Positions 10,984-22,207 of a stretch of 64,000 nucleotides of DNA are shown here, piece by piece. Every line of letters starts with the position of its first letter. The first letter of the stretch is position 1. This DNA comes from Neocallimastix lanati (nom. inval.) (Eukaryota > Neocallimastigomycota > Neocallimastigomycetes > Neocallimastigales > Neocallimastigaceae). The position numbers and the translations under genes were made by a program. The stretch is taken from assembly GCA_016946835.1 (NCBI GenBank), contig JACVTC010000025.1, forward strand, positions 1,058,501 through 1,122,500, given 5' to 3'. The notes under the pieces are model-generated. The model made no database searches, had not been told where the DNA came from, and saw only the letters and a list, made by a program, of their open reading frames with translations.

Positions 10984-11618
10984 ACTTCACAATGTTAATC
11001 ATAATTTTAAGATACGAAATTATGATCTTCATTGGTTGCGCTAGCCCTACTGACCTGTCTTACTGTTTCTTAAGCATTGACGCTCTTGGTAGTAGTAGTA
11101 CGATTCGATTTGAACCTATTGAACAAAGACCATTGTTGGCCAATAGCAATAGGTATAATCGATTGAAGAAGAGTCGCAGTAACCACCAAGAATGGAGTAT
11201 CAGAATAAGCACCTGATTTCATCAGGCACTTAAATAGATCCTTCCATTCCCTTGTACTGTTATTAATACTTCATCCTCCAAGAAGGAAATTAAACACTTT
11301 TTCACACACACTAGAATCAACATACACATTATTTTCAATACTATTACTAACATTACTAATAATACTATTACTAATATTACTATAACTAATATTACTATTA
11401 CTATTATTACTATTTCTATTATTACTATAACTATTATTATTATTGCTATTATTAATATTACTATTATTACTGTTGCTATTATTATTATTACTATTAACAA
11501 TATCATATGTTAGGTTGTCACGGTTTAAAGCACTATATAAAAATAAAATTTTATTATTAACTTTACTACGAATATGATTGAAAAATGGACAATCAATTGG
11601 ATCATTTCTTTCATACAA
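10984..11618 (-). pseudogene. Decayed C-terminal end of a non-LTR retrotransposon
   Basis: Read on the minus strand from 11618: 'NDPIDCPFFNHIRSKV' (a Cys/His motif typical of the region after LINE reverse transcriptases), then a long Asn/Ser insertion (11355-11500), then 'CEKVFNFLLGG'. After a frameshift come 'STREWKDLFKCLMKS' and 'RASMLKKQ' followed by stops. The same order, including an Asn-rich insertion at the same place, is found in the plus-strand remnant 22208-23939 (NICDVV...YNFLLDG, YKKEWDVLFKN, GASMLKMRL). The family name is inferred from motifs; no RT core remains here. Confidence 0.6.
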
Positions 11619-12370
11619 TATATTTTTTTAAAAAAAAAAATAAAAAAAAAACGTTTTATATATTAATATTTAGTATAAAATATAAAATATAGATAAAAAA
11701 AATAGAAAATTTTAATATAAATTTTAAACTTTTTATTATTATAATTTTATTTTTATTTTTATTTTGTTATACTTAAAAATGATTATTACATAATGAAAAA
11801 AATAATATTTTTGATTAATTTTTTATATTACTAAAATTAAATGAATTATATTATATAAATAATTTTATAAAGAAAAAAGAATAAAAAATTAAAAAGAGAA
11901 TAATTTATATTTTTCATTAATACACTTTAAAACATTAATATATGTTTTCAGTTATATTTATAAATTATTTATTATATATATTTTATATATTATTTTTGTT
12001 TTAAAGAAAATTTGGTAAAATATATATATAATTTTTTTTTTTTTTGATTATATCAAATTTTATAATTATTCATATTATAAATGAAAAAATTTTATTTATT
12101 ATACATATATTAACTTTTTTTTTAATTAAATATAGAACTATAATATATTGTATTTTTTTTTAAATAAAAATTATTTATTAATTCATTTAGATTCATATAA
12201 AATATACATAAAAATTTTAAAATCATTTTATACATAATATTTATTTTTAAATTTGATATAAAGTATTAATATTATTATTATTAATTATCATTATTTTTAA
12301 TTATATTTCATTTGAATTTTTTTATAAATTAAATGTTTTATTATTCAAATAAATAAATTCTTATATTTAA
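11619..12370. other. AT-rich intergenic region, 3' of pectate lyase copy B
   Basis: Nothing gene-like. Homopolymer A/T runs and TAT-rich sequence; contains the 3' flank of the lyase gene. Confidence 0.6.
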
Positions 12371-13530
12371 TTATTTACAAACACAGTCGCTTTGATTTTT
12401 ACATTGAGTTCCATTTTTACTTGGTTCTTTACCATTATTATTACCAGTAAATGTGTAACAAACATTACCTCCATTGGCATTAACATTAATAAAGGTGGCA
12501 GTATCTCCATAATTACTATTAATACCAGCTAATACTCCAACATTCGAAGCATTAACATTTTCAATAACTACATCTCTTCTGTTTTGATAACCACTCTTAC
12601 AATTACCACAGGCTCTATATAATTTACCAGAATTACTAACTGTGAAATTCTTAATATAAACTGTACCAGCAGAGTTGTGTTGAACAATTTTATCTGAACC
12701 ATCACGAGCACCTCCTCCAATTAAATAGAATTTAGCATTAGTATTAGTGGATCCTAATAAAGAGAGAGCATCTTCACAAACATCATCCCACCAAACATTT
12801 TCAACAGTACATCCATCACCGATACAGTGAACATGTTCAATGGCATCAGCACCTAGAATAACATTTTTGAGTGTGGCACCAGATTCTAATCGGAAAACTG
12901 CATCTTTATTTCCACCTTCTACATTTTTACAATCTCCTTGACCGGTGACGCCTCTTCCATAACTGGTCCAAACTCCATTGATAGCAAGACCATCATAAAC
13001 TTGACCTGCCTTAATGACATATGGTTCATTGAAAGTGACCTTCTTTTGAGCTGCAGGGAAGAAAACATTAGAGGAGGAAGAAGAAGAAGAAGAAGAAGAA
13101 GCAGAGGCAGAAGAAGTTTGTTGTTGAGCCTTCGAAGTTGTTTTCTTGATTGTGGTTGTCTTTTTTGTTGTCGTAGTCTTTATATTGGTATTTCCTGAAT
13201 TTCCTGAATTGCCTGTGTTACCAGAACTACCAGGAACACATTGGGAATACCAATCATTAAAATATTTACAAGTATATCCTGATATACAACATTTATCACC
13301 TGTAAAATTGAGTCTGAAATATTGAAAAAAAAAAAAAAAATTATTAAATTTAATTAAATATTGAAGAATTATATTTACTTAATGATCAAATCATAGATTT
13401 AAATATATTTATTATATTTAATCATAAAAATATAATATATTTACCCTCCACATTGACTATACGCACCACCACAGCCAGCTTGAGCTAATTTAACTAAACT
13501 TACTAATCCAATAATATTTAATATTCTCAT
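12371..13530 (-). CDS. Secreted CBM1-pectate lyase, family PL3, copy B
   Basis: Complete two-exon gene encoding 342 aa; exons 13530-13445 and 13313-12371, intron 13444-13314 (GTAAAT...TTTCAG). Signal peptide residues 1-18 (ends LAQA). CBM1 about 19-57 with six Cys (20, 27, 37, 38, 44, 54) and the cellulose-binding aromatics of YFNDWYSQC. Linker 57-110 is Gly/Asn-Ser repeats, Thr/Lys, then ten Ser in a row. The catalytic domain runs from about 111 and shows PL3 hallmarks: GQGDCKN, FRLESGATLKNVILGAD, VENVWWDDVCEDA, GGGARDGSDKIVQHNSAGT, LYRACGNC and a Cys-rich C terminus. PL3 enzymes cleave polygalacturonate by Ca2+-dependent beta-elimination; the acidic clusters and basic residues seen are those expected. 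It has CBM1 instead of a dockerin, so it is likely a free secreted enzyme targeted to cell walls, not cellulosomal. Paralogue of the partial gene at 1-356. Confidence 0.95.
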
Positions 13531-15296
13531 TTTTTTATATTATAATTAAATAAATATTTTTATATATAAATATAAGTATATAATTAATGACTTTTAAATA
13601 TTTAGTTTTTATTCAAAAAAAATTAAATTAGTAAATTTTATTTTATTATTCATTGGGAAATATTTTTCAGTTTTATACTTTTTTTTTTTCTATTAGAGGA
13701 AAAAAAAAAAAAGCAATTAATTTATTTTATTAATTTAAAAATTTATATTTCTATATCAAACTATATTAAATAAATTAATTTATTTTATAAATAAAATTAT
13801 ATTACATAACAATATTATTAAATTCACATTTTTAATTAATATCATAAAATATTATTATTAATATATTAATACTATTACTTCATAACAAAAAATTGAAACA
13901 ATGTTAAGAATTACTTAAAATAAAGTTTAATTGACAATAGAGGACAAAAACGATAAAGGAAAATAAAATTACGGTTGGTACAAAATTTATTATAAAAAAT
14001 TGAAAATATATTAATATTCTTAACATTAAATATTAATAAAAGTGATACGAATTATAGGGAAACAATATGATTCTTTGGAATATTAAATTATTAATTTTTA
14101 TATTAAAAAAAATTTAATAATAATTATAGTTAGAGATAATATTATTATTAATTATAAATAATAGCTTTAAATAATATGATATGAAATAGAAATAAAAACT
14201 CTAATTAATAATAAATTTATGTTAATAAAGAAATGTAGTAAAAGCATAAATTTATGTATTAATCTAGTTTTTATTGTATTTATATTAGAAATTAATTTAT
14301 ATATTTATATTATTTAATTTAATAATTAATGAAAGTAAATTAATATTTATACTTTAATATAGGAAAACTTTATTATAGTAAATAATTATAAAAGAGAAAA
14401 ATAGTAGATTATAGTAATTCTTGAGATCAAAATATGAAAATAAATATTAATTTTAGGAATAAATGTTAGTTTACATTTTTAATAATGATAAATAAATGTA
14501 ATTATTCTAAATAAATAAATTTTAAATAAAATTATTTTTATAAAACATATAAATTATATCCCCTAAATAAAGAATAAACCTTAAAAGAACCGAACCTGAA
14601 CTTCGTACTTTATCAAATAAATAATAATAAATATTAGTAATAATAGTATATAAATTATTAAAACATAAAAATAATAAATTATTATAATCTTAAATAATTA
14701 TTTTTTTATTTTATAATAATTAAAATTTATTTAAAAATAAAATTTATTAACTATAGAGGACAAAAACGATGAAAGAAAATAAAATTACCGTTGGTACAAA
14801 ATTCATTGTAAAAAATTGAAAATATATTAATATTCTTAACATTAAATGTTAATAAAATAATAATTATTTTATTATTATTATATAATAATTAAAATTTATT
14901 TAAAACTAATAATAAAATAGAAATTAAATGTTAAAAACTATGATATGGGAAAATTTAATTATCACTGAAAATTATCAATTAAATCATTTACTTTAAATAG
15001 AATTCAATAATAATTATTCCATGATTGGAAGTATTATTCAAATAAATTATTTACTATTTATTATAATAAATTAATAGTGAAAAAAGTTTTATTTTATAAC
15101 AAAGTTAATTCAAATAAATATAAAACGGGATTAATTATTAAATTACCATTATAATTTCATTATTATTTGAATATTTAGCTATTTAACCATTAATTAATAT
15201 TTTAATTTATCAATAATAATAACAATAATAAAAACAATATCAAAAATAAATAATAATGGTAATTATAATAAAATTATAATAATAATTGCTATAATA
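13531..15296. other. AT-rich upstream region of pectate lyase copy B
   Basis: Aligns with 357-1960. Carries two copies of the GAGGACAAAAACGAT block (13940-13954, 14756-14770). A segment of about 500 bp between them (14180-14640) has no counterpart in unit A and looks like an insertion or a unit-A deletion. No ORF supported. Confidence 0.55.
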
Positions 15297-15366
15297 ATGA
15301 ACAAATTAGGGTTAGAGATTTTATATTTTTTTTTTTTAACTTTTTATATTTATTTTAAAGAAAGAG

Positions 15367-15429
<63 letters not shown>
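15297..15429 (+). repeat. Insertion ending in a 63-nt poly(A) run
   Basis: A short sequence (GAACAAATTAGGGTTAGAGA...) ending in 63 consecutive A (15367-15429) lies inside the ATA-rich tract shared with unit A near 1950. After it, AATAACATCAACAATAAATAATA appears twice in tandem. A 3' poly(A) in an otherwise alignable region fits a short retroposed insertion, though slippage alone could also give the A run. Confidence 0.5.
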
Positions 15430-15431
<2 letters not shown>

Positions 15432-16240
15432 ATAAAAATAACATCAACAATAAATAATAAAAATAACATCAACAATAAATAATAATAGTAATAATAATAA
15501 TAATAATAATAGCTATAATATAAAATTATAATTGTTTAGATAATAATGTTAATGTTCTAATACTTCTTTTATTTATAAATTATTTGATATATTTAGATAT
15601 TTAATAAATAAATAATATTAAATTAAAAAAAAATTTGTTTAAAAGTTATATTGATAATTTCAATAAATTAATATATTTTTAATATTATTATTTTTGAATG
15701 CCTAATTATTTTTTATTTTTTTAATTTTTATCTTTTATTTTTTATTTTTGATTGTTTTTATTTAAAAAATATTTTTATTTATATTACGTATATTTGTTTA
15801 AATATGAAAATTAATATTTTTATTTCTATATATATATATTTTTTTAAATATTTTAAATATTATTTATTATTATTATTATTATTACTATTATTATTAAGTT
15901 TATTAAATTTAGATCTATAATAATATTCCTTATGGAATATGGAATATTATTACAAGGAAAATAAGTGTATGATCTATCTTTCAGCATTAAATATGTAATA
16001 AAGTCACGTGTTACGACATGCATTTTCCATAATATAGAATAAATTAAAAATTAATTATATAAATATTAAAAGATAATTAACATAGATATATACAAGACGA
16101 TAGATCATAATACATTTAAGTAATCATTAAATAAATAAATACTATAAATAAATAAATTAATATATATAATTAAATTATGAGTTCAGTCAACAATTACTAT
16201 TATTTTTATTATTATTATTATTATTATGATGAGTGTGTGT
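15430..16240. other. AT-rich intergenic stretch, unit B
   Basis: Aligns with unit A (2270-2500 and 3590-4030) up to about 15895. Then about 300 bp (15895-16195) absent from unit A follow, containing a palindrome AATAATATTCC...GGAATATTATT (15923-15953) and an 11-bp inverted repeat pair. No gene. Confidence 0.5.
15968..16109. repeat. 142-bp segment bounded by 11-bp inverted repeats
   Basis: TATGATCTATC at 15968-15978 and GATAGATCATA at 16099-16109 are perfect reverse complements. The segment sits in a block missing from unit A. This could be a tiny MITE; no target-site duplication is evident. Confidence 0.35.
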
Positions 16241-17803
16241 CATTTCGCAAAAGTTTCATTTCGGAAAAGTTTCATTTCGAAAAAGTTTCATTTCGCAAAA
16301 TTTTTTGTGTCATTTCGCAAAAGTTCATTTCGCAAAATTTTAATAAATAGATAAATAAATAATAAAATAAATAAATAAATAAATAATAAAAAAATAAAAA
16401 AAAAATATAAAATATAAAATATAAAATAAAAAATATAAAATAAAAAATAAAAATATAAAATATAAAATATAGAAATATAAAATAAAAAATAAAAATATAA
16501 AATATAAAATATAAAATATAGAAATATAAAATATGAAATATGAAATAAAAAATATAAAAAATAAAATAAAAAATAAAAAATAAAAATATAAAATATAAAA
16601 TATAGAAATATAGAAATATAAAATATAAAATATAAAATATAGAAATATAAAATATAAAATATAAAAAAAAAATAAAAAATAAAAAATAAAAATATAAAAT
16701 ATAAAATATAGAAATATAAAATAAAAAATAAAAATATAAAATATAAAATATAAAATATAGAAATATAAAATATGAAATATGAAATAAAAAATATAAAAAA
16801 TAAAATAAAAAATAAAAAATAAAAATATAAAATATAAAATATAGAAATATAGAAATATAAAATATAAAATATAAAATATAGAAATATAGAAATATAGAAA
16901 TATAAAATATAAAATATAAAATATAAAATATAAAATATAAAATATAAAATATAAAATATAAAATATAAAATATAAAATATAAAATATAAAATATAAAATA
17001 TAAAATATAAAATATTAAAATATAAAATAAAAAAAATAGATACCACCTAAAATCATCCTAACTATGTGCTACTTTTAACTCCCTTTTTTATGATGTCCTC
17101 ATCTTTTTTTTTTTTTTTTTTTTTTTACTGAATTATTTATAAATATTTCTTTTATTAAAAAAATTTATTAGTAATTTAAGATTTTTTTTTTTAAAATACT
17201 GCGCAAGGACTTAAAAGGTGTAAAATGATCAATTAATTATTTATATATTATTTTTAAATCTTTATAATAATTATTTTTTAATTATTTTTAATTTTATTAA
17301 TTTATATATTATTTTTAAATCTTTATAATAATTATTTTTTAATTATTTTTAATTTTAATAGTTATAAATTATTATCCTTTACATCTTTTAAATTATTAAT
17401 ACTTATTTTTTATATATATATATAAAATTCTTTTATATATTTTAAAAAATTATAAAACGTTTAAAACATATGATAAAATATTTTACTTTTTTATAGCGTT
17501 AATTCTAATGAATATTTATTATTATATAATGTATATTTATTATATATATGTCCATATATATATATTTTTTTTTAAAAAATTTAATTTTAAAATTTATTTA
17601 TTTATTATAGTTTCATTTATTTATTTTTATTTATTTAGTTATTTATTTAAATCATATATATTATTTATTTGTTTTATTATTAATTTATTTATTTATTAAA
17701 AATTTTGCGAAATGACACTTTTCCGAAATGAAATTTTTCGAAATGAAACTTTTTATGTAAATTTTCCGAAATGAAACTTTCCGAAATGAAATTTTTCGAA
17801 ATG
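16241..17803. mobile_element. Foldback-type DNA element with arrays of CATTTCG
   Basis: The left end carries six copies of CATTTCG (16241, 16257, 16273, 16289, 16311, 16326), the first four spaced exactly 16 bp as CATTTCGNAAAAGTTT. The right end carries six copies of the reverse complement CGAAATG (17708, 17724, 17739, 17767, 17782, 17797). The 1.3-kb interior holds a (TAAAATA)n-type satellite and a 66-bp tandem duplication (about 17230-17375). No transposase. The insertion lies in an ATT array. In unit A the matching site (about 4140) is uninterrupted (TTATTTTGTATATTTTTATC), which serves as an empty-site comparison. Such inverted subterminal arrays are typical of foldback/MITE elements moved by a transposase in trans. 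Confidence 0.7.
16375..17033. repeat. AAAATAT satellite inside the foldback element
   Basis: Low-complexity A/T array built of AAAATATAAAAT units. A block of about 200 bp (16450-16645) is repeated about 240 bp further on (16690-16885), including the rare marker ATATGAAATATG. Long open frames through it are artefacts of composition. Confidence 0.8.
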
Positions 17804-17812
17804 CTCCTCCCC

Positions 17813-19494
17813 TATTATGTTTTTTATCATTTTAATTAAATATTTATTTATCATAATATGATATTAATATGTGATATGAAATGAAAATAAAAACCTTAAT
17901 TATTAATAAATTATTTTATTAATAATTACATAAAAATAAATTAATAAGGAGCTTTATCATATGGCTTTAATTTAATATTTATAGTTTTTTATGTTTAAAA
18001 TTAATAATTATTTAATCTTTTCTATTAAAAAATTTTTTTATTTCCATATATATTTTTTTAAATATTTTAAATATTATTTTTTATTACTATTATTATTATG
18101 TATATTTTTATCATTTTAAATATTTACTTATCATAATATAGTATTAATATGGCTTTTATTAAATATTTATATAGTTTTTATGTTTAAAATTAATAATTAT
18201 TTAATCTCTCATATTAAAAAGTATTAATTATATATTTTATTACAAAATTTAACAATAAAATATAAAATTTTTAAAGAATAAAATAATTCTTTTTAAATTA
18301 TTATTTAAATTCATTAATAAAACTTATTAAAATAAAGAATAATTATGAAAATAAAAATATTTTTTATTTTAGTATTATATATCTAAATTTATTTTATATT
18401 TTTTAAAAATATTAATACTATTCTTTGAGTAGTATTAATAATTATAAAAATATTAATACTACTCAAAGAACAAATTTTTAATAATAAAATGAATATTTAA
18501 AAATTTATATATAGCAAATATAAAATATAAAATCAATAAAAAATTAAAATGATAATGTAATTATATTTAAATTATTATATAAATTTAATAATATACCGTA
18601 ATAATAATAAAAAATAAAGATGATATTAATTTTTTAATCAATTAAATAATAGAATTAATTTTTTATAATCAATTAAATAATAGAATTAATTTTTTAATCA
18701 ATTAAATAATAGAATGAATATTATTATATATAAAATAATAATATTATTATAGAATTAATAAATATATGTTAAATTAAAATGATAATAATAGTATATTAAT
18801 AATAAAACTCCCTTAATAATGATAAGAAATAAAAACAATAATATATTAATTATAAAAAATATTTTTAATAATGATCAAAAAATTAGATATTAATTTAACT
18901 TTATTTTATAAAAAAATTCTACTATTGGAGATTTTAAAAATATATTAATTTTTAATATATATATATATATTTAATATATATATATTTATTTTTAAAAAAC
19001 AAATACAGTAGTTTAATTTCACAAATCATCTATTATCATTTATTAATTTATAATTTTAATCTTTCATTTCATATTGAATTGTTGATAGTTATAAATAAAA
19101 TTAAATTTTGATCGTTCTTGTTTAATTTTATATATAACTATCAACAATTCATTGTAGAAATATTTTTATAAAAATTAATTATAAAGTTAAAAATATTTCT
19201 TCTTGGAATTCTACTGTAATATAAATATTAATATAAATATAATTATTTTAAATTTTTTTTATATTAATTTTATGATAGTTGATAGTTATAAAATAGAAAT
19301 TTTCTTCTTAGAATTCTTTTATAATATAAATTTTAATATAAATATAATTATTTTAAATTGCATTATAATAATCTTATAATAGTTGGTAGTGAAATAATAA
19401 ATAATTATTTTAAATTGTATTATAATAATTTTTATGATAGTTGGTAGTTATAAAATAGAAATAATAAAAGTATATATATATATGTATAAAAAAG
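17813..19494. other. AT-rich upstream region of the intact unknown-protein gene
   Basis: No gene. Contains several near-repeats of a TTAATAATTATTTAATCTTT-type block, an inverted repeat around TTAATACTA...TAGTATTAA (18410-18475), and the conserved hairpin 19073-19153. Several copies of the motif GATAGTTGRTAGTTATAAA lie at about 19273, 19375 and 19436, the nearest about 170 bp before the ATG. Confidence 0.5.
19073..19153. repeat. Conserved hairpin upstream of the unknown-protein gene, unit B
   Basis: Counterpart of 4754-4834. Arms share TTGTTGATAGTTATA and its complement TATAACTATCAACAA, so the loop side also contains the GATAGTTATA motif found repeatedly in this promoter. Confidence 0.7.
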
Positions 19495-19503
19495 TATATA
19501 AAT
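19495..19503 (+). promoter_or_regulatory. TATA element of the unknown-protein gene
   Basis: TATATAAAT about 107 bp before the ATG, followed by a pyrimidine-rich stretch (CTCTTTTTCCTTTTTCAG) and an A-rich leader. Copy A has the same element at 8377-8385. Confidence 0.45.
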
Positions 19504-19609
19504 GTCTCTTTTTCCTTTTTCAGTGATTTTAATTCAAAAAAAAAAAAATAAAAAATAATAATAAAAGTAATAAAAAGGAATTTTAAAGAATTTTGAAAAA
19601 TAGTAAAAA

Positions 19610-21379
19610 ATGAGAGTATCTGAGATATTAAATTATTTATCTACATTTTTAGATAAATATGACAGCACAAATTATGAATTTGCAAATTTTGAAACTAATT
19701 GCGAAATCAAAAATTTTATAAAACTTAGTAATAAATATGGTCATTCAAAATTCATAGAAGATATACCAAATGTAGTTAAAGCTTGTGGTAAATTCAATTA
19801 TGAAAACAAAATAAATTTAGATACTTATATAAAAAAATTAGTTTATAAAGATGATGATATTAACATAGAAAATGATAAAGATACTGGTGCTGTAAATATT
19901 GTGAAAGAGAAAATAAATGAAAGAAGAAAAATGAAATTGGAAAAATCTACAAAAGTATCTATTAAAATGAAGAATGAAAATAAAATGAAGAATGAAAAAG
20001 AAAGAAAAAAGATGACTATTGGAAAACCAGTTCATTTAAATTTAAAATTTAATGATATTAAAAATATGAATGGAAAAGTCTATCAATTGGGTTTACGTAT
20101 TGGAAATAAAAATACTACAACTATGAAGAAATTAAAGCAAGCATTCAAAAATTTAAAATTTGAAGAAAACATTAAAACCAAAAATAATGAATATATCAAT
20201 CAATATGTAAATTTAAAGTTAGTTGGAGAATTTGACAAAAAAAATGTAATGGATTCAAATATAAAAGTTGAACTTCAAACAAATACTACAGCTATACAAA
20301 ATGGATTTTGGTTTTATTTTTTAATCATTGTTAAAGAAAGTCAAGACATGTTAATAAGTGAACCATTTACTCTTTTAAGTTATAAACAATTAACGAAAAG
20401 GAAAGAAAAATCATTTCTTAAAAAGCAAGAAGAATATATGTTAAATAATGAAGAAAGTATTTTTCCTTATTATTTTGAATCTATGTTTTATTATAATACA
20501 GAAGATAATCAATATAAACTTAAAGACACTTTTACATTTGGAATAAAGTTTTTCCAAGAAAGAAGAAATGAAAATAAATGCAAAGAAAATGATATTTGCA
20601 ATTCCATAATTGTCAAAAAAGATGAAAATGAGGAATTAATAAAAGAAAGTGAAGAATTGATTAAAGATTTAAAACAATTATATCCTATTTTGTCTGATTT
20701 CCCAATTGAGGATAGTAATATCGATATAAATCAAAGATCGGTATCTACTTCTGACTATCCTGTAATGAATAATTGTGAATGTCTTTCTCCATTCTCAAAT
20801 AATTCTGAAGAACTTTCATCAGGTAATTCAAATGAATTATTTAATTATAATTCAAATGATATTAGAAATAATGGATATCCATCACCTTCAAGTAGTATTT
20901 CAGATGTTATTACGAATAATGACAATCAATCACCATTACAATCGCCATTACAATCATCATTACAATACCAATCATCATATTTATTTCCATATAATAATAA
21001 TTTTGACAGTTCATATGCAATTAATAGATTACTTTCTTTAATATATGAACAAAAATTAATAATAAATGAATTAAAAGAATTAGATATGGAACTTAATAAT
21101 CTAGGTTTTATGAATAATAATGATATGGATTATTTATATAATATAATGTTAAATCAACGAGAATTATTATTACAAAAGTTCGTAGAAGGAAAAATTGAAA
21201 AAGAATATCTTGAAGAAATCATTTATAATTTTAAAGTTAAATATTTTAAGCTTCAAACGAATAAAGTATTTCTTTCTAATTTAAAGTCAGAAATGAATAA
21301 TAATCAATTTATTTCAATTAATACAGAAGAAAATACAATGAATTCAAGAAATGATATTTTAAATGGAATAGTCGTTTAA
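19610..21379 (+). CDS. Lineage-specific protein of unknown function, 589 aa, intact copy
   Basis: Single-exon gene; no family recognised. Residues 1-90 are globular (MRVSEILNYLSTFLDKYDST...). Residues 85-140 are charged and Lys-rich. Residues 145-275 alternate hydrophobic strands (VHLNLKF, YQLGLRIG, YVNLKLVGEF, IKVELQT, FWFYFLIIV, ISEPFTLLS) and could form a beta-sandwich. Residues 370-480 are Ser/Asn/Pro/Gln-rich and likely disordered. The C-terminal 100 residues are helical and charged (YEQKLIINELKELDMELNN), possibly a coiled coil. No signal peptide or membrane span. A regulator with a DNA- or protein-binding beta domain is conceivable, but nothing proves it. The start is supported by identity with the broken paralogue (8493) up to the ATG and by the A-rich leader. 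Codon content is far less AT-rich than the flanks, as expected of a maintained gene. Confidence 0.8.
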   Translation: MRVSEILNYLSTFLDKYDSTNYEFANFETNCEIKNFIKLSNKYGHSKFIEDIPNVVKACGKFNYENKINLDTYIKKLVYKDDDINIENDKDTGAVNIVKEKINERRKMKLEKSTKVSIKMKNENKMKNEKERKKMTIGKPVHLNLKFNDIKNMNGKVYQLGLRIGNKNTTTMKKLKQAFKNLKFEENIKTKNNEYINQYVNLKLVGEFDKKNVMDSNIKVELQTNTTAIQNGFWFYFLIIVKESQDMLISEPFTLLSYKQLTKRKEKSFLKKQEEYMLNNEESIFPYYFESMFYYNTEDNQYKLKDTFTFGIKFFQERRNENKCKENDICNSIIVKKDENEELIKESEELIKDLKQLYPILSDFPIEDSNIDINQRSVSTSDYPVMNNCECLSPFSNNSEELSSGNSNELFNYNSNDIRNNGYPSPSSSISDVITNNDNQSPLQSPLQSSLQYQSSYLFPYNNNFDSSYAINRLLSLIYEQKLIINELKELDMELNNLGFMNNNDMDYLYNIMLNQRELLLQKFVEGKIEKEYLEEIIYNFKVKYFKLQTNKVFLSNLKSEMNNNQFISINTEENTMNSRNDILNGIVV

Positions 21380-22207
21380 GATATAATCTATTTTTAATAG
21401 TTTTTGATTTTATAAAACTTAAAAATAGAATTGAATTATATTTCTTTTATATCTATGAAACGATATTGAATATTTTTTTTAAAAAAAAAAAAAAAAAAAA
21501 AGCAATTATTGATTGAAACTGATGAAATATTTGACTTATATTTTATTTAATTAAATTAGATAAAATATAAGAGGAATATTTTATTAAGTTTTAAATTTTT
21601 AATTAAATTTTAATTAATAATATCAAAATTAAATATATAAATAAATATTTAACTTTATAAATCAAACAAAATTTTGTGATATATCAAAAATTTTTTTATT
21701 TTTTAATTAAATTTTAATTAGTAATTTCTAAATTAAATAAATATATAAATAAATACTTTAAAATCAAGCCAAAATTTTTTATAAAATGTTAATAATTTTA
21801 ATAATTAATAAAAATTAAAGTAATTAAATATATATTATTATTCATATATTTTAAAGATTATTATAAAAATGATTCAATAATTTATAATTTTTATTTTAAA
21901 AAATAAATTTTTTACTAAATAATATTAATAATAATATAAATAATCAGTAAATAAAAGTAATAATATAAAATTTCTATGAACTTATTAATAATACTTTTAA
22001 TAATAATTTTTTTTTTATTATTTAATATATCTGAGGATTATTATAAAAATGATTGAATAATTTAATTTTTAAAAAGAATAAAATAAAATAATATAAATTA
22101 TTAGTATTACCATATAAGATCAAAAATTTTTTTTTGAAATATAAATACGACTTAATCCCATGGCTAAGGATATATAGATTACATCATCAACAGAAATAAG
22201 AAAAACA
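21380..22207. other. AT-rich intergenic region, end of unit B
   Basis: Similarity with 10269-10500 ends near 21630, marking the right limit of the duplication. The rest is A/T simple sequence with related blocks TTTAATATAT...GATTATTATAAAAATGATT at 21850 and 22020. No gene. Confidence 0.5.

Noticed and set aside
12938-13198. Plus-strand 86-codon frame with Arg/Ser runs
   Set aside because: Antisense shadow of the pectate lyase exon; the Arg run is the complement of the poly-Ser linker.
16288-17046. 252-codon minus-strand frame rich in Phe/Ile/Tyr
   Set aside because: It is a direct read-through of the AAAATAT satellite inside the foldback element, with period-driven composition; not a membrane protein gene.
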